A DNA stretch of 7,409 nt from assembly GCA_002707335.2 (NCBI GenBank), contig PAMN02000036.1:1-7409 (forward strand). The letters run 5' to 3'. Below the pieces are notes generated by a model. It searched no databases. It was not told where the DNA came from and saw only the letters and a program-made list of their open reading frames with translations. The position numbers and the translations under genes were made by a program. Every line of letters begins with the position of its first letter. Positions within the stretch are counted from its first letter, which is position 1. Positions 1 to 4,576 of the stretch are shown here, one piece after another. Origin of the DNA: Methanobacteriota archaeon (GTDB taxonomy: Archaea; Thermoplasmatota; Poseidoniia; Poseidoniales; Poseidoniaceae).

Positions 1-2
1 AA

Positions 3-116
3 TCAGGTTTGGAAGAATGGGCTGAATTAATGAAGTCAAGCATAGTTGCATCTGCTGGTTTTACAGGAAAAAGAATGATTAGAGATTATTTGGAATTCTA
101 CAATAAATTTTCTTAA
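3..116 (+). CDS. glgP: alpha-glucan phosphorylase-like protein, C-terminal end only (partial)
   Basis: Only the last 37 codons are in the window, read in frame 3 and open to the left edge, ending at a TAA at 114-116. The peptide contains WAELMKSSI near its start, then an F..KRMIRDYLEFY motif just before the C-terminus. The pattern 'W..LMK.SI ... F...RM..EY...YY' is how I remember short, Thermotoga-type GlgP glycogen/maltodextrin phosphorylases ending. Such an enzyme releases glucose-1-phosphate from alpha-1,4-glucans in the cytoplasm. The convergent neighbour is an alpha-amylase followed by a maltodextrin importer, which fits this role. The call rests on a short C-terminal fragment, so another glucan-active glycosyltransferase (GT35 or a GT4/GT5 type) is possible. 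No catalytic or pyridoxal-phosphate site lies in the window. Confidence 0.6.
   Translation, partial: SGLEEWAELMKSSIVASAGFTGKRMIRDYLEFYNKFS
68..72 (-). terminator. weak candidate U-run for ending the amylase operon mRNA
   Basis: On the minus strand a TTTTT run lies about 40 bases past the amylase stop, inside the convergent gene. It is the first run of five T's after that stop, but a five-base run is weak evidence in AT-rich DNA. Confidence 0.2.
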
Positions 117-121
117 TTTTT
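107..121 (+). terminator. possible U-rich archaeal terminator for the phosphorylase-like gene
   Basis: Two T-runs, TTTT followed by TTTTT, flank the TAA at 114-116 on the plus strand. Archaeal RNA polymerase commonly terminates at U-runs without a hairpin. The region is AT-rich throughout, so the T-runs may be chance. Confidence 0.3.
113..116. other. overlapping convergent stop codons sharing TTAA
   Basis: The plus-strand phosphorylase-like gene stops with TAA at 114-116 and the minus-strand amylase stops with TAA at 113-115. The palindrome TTAA supplies both stops, so there is no intergenic space and each mRNA must end inside the other gene's coding sequence. Confidence 0.85.
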
Positions 122-2542
122 CCTATTCATAAAAATAAGAATTAATCCAGCAGCAATAATCCCTAAAAATAGTGCAGTTCTAATGTAATAACTTAATGAA
201 TTATCTTCGTCAGATGATTGGGATTTGTTAGCTTCTTCATTTTCTTTATATTTGCATGAAGAGTCATTATTTGTAGCCTCATTATTGAAGTTAATTGCAT
301 CAATATCCATGCAGCCATATATTGTCTGAGTCTGATTATTTTCATTTGTAGCGTTTGAGTTATCAGTTTCATAATTACACGAGCCGTCATCATTCGTAGC
401 ATTAGAATTGTAATTTGTGGCCAAAATATCCATGCATCCTAGTATTTCAGTTGAAACATTTTGCTGAGTTGACTTCATTTCAATAATTAAAATTGAATTT
501 TTTGGAACAATTATCTCATCAGAGTTTATGGTAGGTTCTCCATAAAGAACATCATAAGCTTCATCGAAACCTCCCCAAGACCATTCTCCTCCTCGATTAA
601 GGATTATGTTCATTTCTTGGTTCTCACTTTTCATAGTATATACAAGACGATCTGGTTCAGCATGGATGGTAGAATATTGCCCTCTTCTTAATGCATCAGA
701 TTCCAATCTGATTTTTCCTATTTCACTTATTTTTTCAAATAATTCAGATTCATAACTACTCCATTGAGTTTGCTCTCTATACATGTGACGGTTGTCGGGG
801 TCTGCTCCACCAAATTCTCCATACTCGTCACCATAATACAAGAGTGGTGCACCAGGAGTTGTCAATAACCACCCATAGGCTTGCAGTGTTGAATTGTAAG
901 CAGATTGGTCTCCAGGTTGCCCAGGTAATCCGTTTTCTAGCCATTGATTATAAGCATCAGATGTGCCACTATCTGCCCTACTTGTGATTCTGGGAACATC
1001 ATGGCTTCCAACATATGGAACCATAATTGAACCTTGTAAATATTGATCTTGACTTCTATTAGTCCAAAAATCTAGGTGCTGATAATCTTCATTTCCACTT
1101 ACAAACACATTATCCACAACAGCATGATACAAGACAAAATCTGCTTGACCATCTAAGCCATCATGTCCCATGTATGAATTTATGGTTCCATATTGCTCCT
1201 GATTGGCTTCTAAAGAGTGTCCAGACCAACCCATCGCAGTTTCTCCTTTTAGGTAATAATCAGTTCCAACCGTTTCGAACCTTTCATTAATTTGTGCGAC
1301 TAAATTCCTTACGGCAAGGTCATCGACGTGCTTGACAGCATCTACTCTTGCTCCATCTAAATCGAATGTTTCAATCCACCAAATAGCATCCTCTATGAAT
1401 TGTTCAGAAGCGTTTCTATTTTTCCAATTCAAATCTGGCATATATGATGTGAATTGACATTCAAGTCTATAATCAGTCCAATCACAATTCTCAGTTCCAC
1501 AAATACAGCCTGAATTGAACCATTCGGGGTTATCTTGGTAGTAGTGATGTTGTTCATGAACATGATTTACAACGAAATCCATCATTATTCTAATTCCCTT
1601 ATCATGAGCTGCTTTTACCATTTCGTGAAGTTGTTCTTCGGTTCCCAACCTCGGCTCTATACCTCTGGCTTCTGTAGGCCAGTATCCGTGGAAAGCAGAA
1701 ACATCGTGAATTCCATCTGCTGCCTCTCCAGTGCCGCTTGCTGCTTCATTGAAAGGCGTCAGCCATAGCGCATTTACACCTAATTCTGCAAAGTATCCTG
1801 ATTCTATCATTTGAGTTACCCCTTCAAAATCCCCTCCTTGCCATTCAGCTCCATGAACAGCATTGGTTACATCTCCATCGTTTGATGAATTACCATTGAC
1901 AAATCTGTCTGTCATTATCATGTAAATCAATGCGTCATCCCAAATAAAATCAGATTGATTCCCTGTCCAAAATGGTACAAGCAAATCATAAGCATCATTT
2001 CCATTCAAATCCTGTCCTTCGATTAGAAGAGAGTGTTTTCCATCTGAAAGAGATGTTATATCATATTTCCAGGACTTAGTAGTTTCATTCCATGTAGCCC
2101 CTTCTATTGCGTTTGGAGTTCCTGAGAAATCAAATCCACCGCTTCCAGCGTGGTAGAATATTTCCAAATTATTATCATTTAATTGAGCAGTGAAAGATGG
2201 TCTAGAGCTATCTCTAACCCGCAAAAGTGAATTTTCTATGTTGTCACAATATCCTCTTTCTGGATTATTTGGATCAAAAATATATTCTCCATCGACAATA
2301 AACTTGTAGCAATATATTCCTTCATCAACTTGCAAATCTATACTCCAGATGTTACCATTTTTTATTAGATCAAGAGGATTTGACCAGTCCCATTCTCCGA
2401 TGATTTGGACTTGTGTTGCATCTCCAAAGAATTCTATAGAAGCATAATTAGCGAGAGCGTTTTCTTCGGCATTGGATGTGATTGATATAATTGGAGTAAG
2501 CATAATGAAAATAGCAATAAATGTAAATTTGCTAGATTTCAT
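113..2542 (-). CDS. secreted, C-terminally membrane-anchored GH13 alpha-amylase with N-terminal starch-binding-like domain
   Basis: This 809-residue enzyme should hydrolyse alpha-1,4 bonds of starch or glycogen outside the cell. Residues 1-25 form a signal peptide (hydrophobic 7-20, likely cleavage after SNA). Residues about 30-110 resemble a CBM48/E-set glycogen-binding domain (GEWDW, YKFIVDGEYIFDP), and about 113-195 look like a second beta-sandwich. The GH13 barrel spans about 200-620 with all four conserved regions: DFVVNH at 322, GARVDAVKH at 397 (nucleophile D401), KGETAMG at 432 (acid/base E434) and VGSHDVPR at 511 (D515). A beta C-domain runs to about 690. Two Cys repeats (702-725, 743-766) and an Asn/Ser/Thr-rich stalk follow, then a membrane helix (784-805) and a short basic MNRKN tail. 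All ten cysteines lie in the exported part. It is the last gene of the cluster, 11 bases after malK; GGTGAT at 2546-2551 supports this start. A neopullulanase or cyclomaltodextrinase specificity cannot be excluded. Confidence 0.93.
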   Translation of the reverse strand: MKSSKFTFIAIFIMLTPIISITSNAEENALANYASIEFFGDATQVQIIGEWDWSNPLDLIKNGNIWSIDLQVDEGIYCYKFIVDGEYIFDPNNPERGYCDNIENSLLRVRDSSRPSFTAQLNDNNLEIFYHAGSGGFDFSGTPNAIEGATWNETTKSWKYDITSLSDGKHSLLIEGQDLNGNDAYDLLVPFWTGNQSDFIWDDALIYMIMTDRFVNGNSSNDGDVTNAVHGAEWQGGDFEGVTQMIESGYFAELGVNALWLTPFNEAASGTGEAADGIHDVSAFHGYWPTEARGIEPRLGTEEQLHEMVKAAHDKGIRIMMDFVVNHVHEQHHYYQDNPEWFNSGCICGTENCDWTDYRLECQFTSYMPDLNWKNRNASEQFIEDAIWWIETFDLDGARVDAVKHVDDLAVRNLVAQINERFETVGTDYYLKGETAMGWSGHSLEANQEQYGTINSYMGHDGLDGQADFVLYHAVVDNVFVSGNEDYQHLDFWTNRSQDQYLQGSIMVPYVGSHDVPRITSRADSGTSDAYNQWLENGLPGQPGDQSAYNSTLQAYGWLLTTPGAPLLYYGDEYGEFGGADPDNRHMYREQTQWSSYESELFEKISEIGKIRLESDALRRGQYSTIHAEPDRLVYTMKSENQEMNIILNRGGEWSWGGFDEAYDVLYGEPTINSDEIIVPKNSILIIEMKSTQQNVSTEILGCMDILATNYNSNATNDDGSCNYETDNSNATNENNQTQTIYGCMDIDAINFNNEATNNDSSCKYKENEEANKSQSSDEDNSLSYYIRTALFLGIIAAGLILIFMNRKN
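245..316 (-). repeat. Cys-rich surface repeat 2 of the amylase (residues 743-766)
   Basis: This is the second, diverged copy, starting GCMDIDAINFN and ending NNDSSCKY, with cysteines C744 and C763 at the same spacing as in copy 1. The DDG of copy 1 has become NDS here, so any metal site is probably weaker. A polar linker with NXT sequons at N730 and N736 separates the copies. Both sit between the enzyme and its membrane anchor and probably act as a spacer. Confidence 0.8.
368..439 (-). repeat. Cys-rich surface repeat 1 of the amylase (residues 702-725)
   Basis: The unit starts GCMDILATNYN and ends with NDDGSC, giving one cysteine near each end (C703, C722) that could pair. The form 'GC.D..A.NYN..AT.DDGSC.Y' recurs in secreted proteins of marine archaea and Bacteroidetes. 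The acidic NDDG stretch could bind calcium, which is inference. Homologous to the second copy at 245-316. Confidence 0.8.
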
Positions 2543-2545
2543 ATA

Positions 2546-2551
2546 ATCACC
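2546..2551 (-). promoter_or_regulatory. Shine-Dalgarno site GGTGAT for the amylase
   Basis: GGTGAT matches the anti-SD core at the 3' end of archaeal 16S rRNA and lies three bases before the ATG at 2542. It fills most of the 11-base gap after the malK stop. An out-of-frame ATG at 2551-2553 runs into a stop after four codons and is ignored. Confidence 0.75.
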
Positions 2552-2553
2552 AT

Positions 2554-3324
2554 TTATCTTTTGAAGAGTGAATTTGCGGTTTCAACAAGATCATCAATGT
2601 GCTTGCAAAGGAAGTCTTTCACAAATTTATTTTCTGGTTTATTGTAAGCATCTAATGGAGCGCAGTGTTGTTGCAAAATTCCATTGTCGAGAATCGCAAC
2701 CCTATCTGCTAAAGTCATCGCTTCTATTTGGTCATGAGTAACATAAATTGTGGTTGTACCCAACTCATCATGTAATCTTCGTATTTCCTTACGCATAGTG
2801 TGTCTCAGTTCAGCATCAAGGTTAGAAAGTGGTTCATCCATTAGGAGAACTTTGGGTCTTCTTACTAAAGCCCTACCCAAGGCAACTCTTTGTCTTTGAC
2901 CACCGCTCAATTCCTTTGGTTTTTTGTTCAAGTGGTCGCTTAATTCTAACAATTCAGCGATTTCTATAACTCTAGTAGTGATTTCTTCATCAGGAATCCG
3001 TTTTTCACCCTTAGCCATTCTCAGACCAAATGCCAAATTATCACCAATGCTCATGTGTGGGTACAAAGCATAAGATTGGAATACCATTCCTAAATCTCTT
3101 GCTCCAGGAGGTAGATGATTTACTTTCATGCCATCTATGTGAATTTCACCTTCTGTAACTTCTTCCAATCCTGCTAGCATACGGAGAGTAGTGGATTTTC
3201 CACAACCTGACGGTCCTAATAACACCAAAAACTCACCATCATTTACTTCCAAATCAAGGTCATTTACTGCGATAAATCCATCATCAAATCTCTTTTGTAC
3301 ATTCTTGAATTCTACTTTAACCAT
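2554..3324 (-). CDS. malK: maltodextrin ABC importer ATPase, MalK-like, lacking the C-terminal regulatory domain
   Basis: Cytoplasmic ATP-hydrolysing subunit that drives the MalF-MalG pair. All nucleotide-binding motifs are present: Walker A GPSGCGKST at 37-45, Q-loop Q83 in FQSYALYPHM, signature LSGGQRQR at 139-146, Walker B LLMDEP ending at E164, D-loop SNLD at 167-170 and H-loop H197 in THDQ. The sequence follows the MalK/UgpC (CUT1) subfamily to 'PLDAYNKPENKFVKDFL' near 239, then ends after 17 more residues, at 256 in total. MalK proteins are usually about 370 residues; the missing third is the OB-fold TOBE/MOP domain used for regulation, such as inducer exclusion in E. coli. The next gene begins 11 bases later, so no domain remnant exists. 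The start is set by GGTGAT at 3328-3333, which overlaps the malG stop. Specificity for maltodextrin rests on context. Confidence 0.93.
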   Translation of the reverse strand: MVKVEFKNVQKRFDDGFIAVNDLDLEVNDGEFLVLLGPSGCGKSTTLRMLAGLEEVTEGEIHIDGMKVNHLPPGARDLGMVFQSYALYPHMSIGDNLAFGLRMAKGEKRIPDEEITTRVIEIAELLELSDHLNKKPKELSGGQRQRVALGRALVRRPKVLLMDEPLSNLDAELRHTMRKEIRRLHDELGTTTIYVTHDQIEAMTLADRVAILDNGILQQHCAPLDAYNKPENKFVKDFLCKHIDDLVETANSLFKR

Positions 3325-3327
3325 AAA

Positions 3328-3333
3328 ATCACC
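3328..3333 (-). promoter_or_regulatory. Shine-Dalgarno site GGTGAT for malK, overlapping the malG stop codon
   Basis: GGTGAT lies three bases before the malK ATG and contains the TGA stop of malG, so termination and reinitiation are coupled. A GGAGGAG just upstream (3340-3346) encodes Gly-Gly of MalG and is too far from the ATG to be the main site. Confidence 0.75.
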
Positions 3334-4576
3334 CTTTTACTCCTCCTACTGACAACCCTTCAATCAAAAATTTCTGGAAAAATAAGAATAATAGCGCTAC
3401 TGGTATACTCACAAGTATACTCGCAGCAGCAAAATCACCCCAGGCTTGCCCTGTGGAGGATATCATAGAAGCAAGGCCTACTGGTAATGTATACATGTCA
3501 TTAGAAGTATTGAACGTTAGAGCCAGCAAAAACTCATTCCAAGCAGCCAAGAAACTGAAGAGACCAGTTACTGCAACAGCGGGAACCGATAGAGGTAGTA
3601 CAACTTTTGTGAAAACTTGAAATTGATTACACCCATCTAATACAGCTGCTTCTTCCAATTCACGTGGTATTGTATCAAAGAAACCTTTCAACATCCATAC
3701 ACACAGAGGTAGTGCTGTTACACAATAAGCAAGTATTAATCCAATGTGTGAATTGAGAAGTCCAAGTGATTTCATTACCAAAAAATATGGAACAAGGATT
3801 ATTATTCCAGGGAACATTTGAACCAATAAAAACGCAAACATCGAAACATTTCTTCCACTGAACTTGAATCGGCTAAATGCATAACCTGCGGGTATTGCGA
3901 TAGTTAATCCGAGTAAACATGTACCAATGCTTACGATTAATGAGTTTGCTAGCCAAGTTTGGAATGATTCACCAGATAGAACTTTTTCAAAGTGTTGTGT
4001 GGTGAACGAATCACCCAATTCTCCACCTAATGCGTTCCCAGGGGAAATAGCTGTGTCAATTATCCAAATCAGAGGTAATACCGTAATCATTACGAAGTGC
4101 AATAATGTCAGATGTGTCGTGATGTTTCTGTATTTCTTTATCAGTTGGTGATTTCTTTCTAATCCGTACTCTACTGCTGAAATTGATAGTTCCTTTGAGG
4201 TCCATACTGTAACTGGCCGACTAGAAAGCCACAGCAATGAGATAGCAGAAGGTAATATGATCCATGAATTGAGCCAAATATTGAAGATTGTAATTTCTAG
4301 TGAGATTAATTTGTAAATTCCAATTCCAAATATTATAGAACTCAAACCTAATGCAAAATTACGCTTTTTTTCTTCATGTACACTAGGCATATTGTGATAC
4401 AATAGTCCAAGCAAAATACAAGCAAAAATTCCTGCAAGTAATAAATCATATTCATCACGCAAAAAATCAAAAGTAAGTAATAACATATTTACTATGCAGG
4501 ATGCGAAAATCCATCTTTTGAGAGTAGTTATTTCTACAGGAGTATACCACTGCTTCATCAGGCTTTTACCACTCAT
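3329..4576 (-). CDS. malG: maltodextrin ABC importer permease, MalG-like, with a four-helix N-terminal extension
   Basis: Second membrane subunit of the importer. The MalG core runs from about residue 150 to 415, with six predicted helices near 155-175, 205-232, 245-268, 277-300, 332-355 and 384-403. The cytoplasmic coupling motif EEAAVLDGCNQFQ starts at 308 and ends in LP at 327-328, and AAWNEFLLALTF at 344-355 is typical of MalG. The protein has 415 residues against about 280-300 for usual MalG. The excess is a stretch of about 148 residues with four predicted helices (about 22-38, 44-60, 74-93, 96-118) that I do not recognise. The start looks sound: ATG overlaps the upstream stop as ATGA, GGAGG lies seven bases before it, and the next Met near the core (M162) falls inside the first core helix. 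Specificity is inferred from neighbours. Confidence 0.92.
   Translation of the reverse strand: MSGKSLMKQWYTPVEITTLKRWIFASCIVNMLLLTFDFLRDEYDLLLAGIFACILLGLLYHNMPSVHEEKKRNFALGLSSIIFGIGIYKLISLEITIFNIWLNSWIILPSAISLLWLSSRPVTVWTSKELSISAVEYGLERNHQLIKKYRNITTHLTLLHFVMITVLPLIWIIDTAISPGNALGGELGDSFTTQHFEKVLSGESFQTWLANSLIVSIGTCLLGLTIAIPAGYAFSRFKFSGRNVSMFAFLLVQMFPGIIILVPYFLVMKSLGLLNSHIGLILAYCVTALPLCVWMLKGFFDTIPRELEEAAVLDGCNQFQVFTKVVLPLSVPAVAVTGLFSFLAAWNEFLLALTFNTSNDMYTLPVGLASMISSTGQAWGDFAAASILVSIPVALLFLFFQKFLIEGLSVGGVKG

Noticed and set aside
193..402. A 69-codon minus-strand frame rich in Met and Ile
   Set aside because: It lies wholly inside the 3' end of the amylase in another frame, has no ribosome-binding site of note and has a biased composition; it is a shadow of the real gene.
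1535..1768. A 77-codon plus-strand open frame
   Set aside because: It is antisense to the conserved barrel region of the amylase, whose motifs explain the sequence; no family resemblance is seen.
2543..2553. A lost TOBE domain of MalK left as a pseudogene remnant
   Set aside because: Only 11 bases separate malK from the amylase start, so there is no room for a remnant.
3927..4151. A 74-codon plus-strand open frame
   Set aside because: It is antisense to the first core helices of MalG, with no supporting start signal or recognisable product.
4133..4576. The MalG extension as a wrongly chosen upstream start
   Set aside because: No in-frame Met lies just before the MalG core, while the long start has GGAGG at good spacing and an ATGA overlap; hydrophobic periodicity across the extension looks like real coding.
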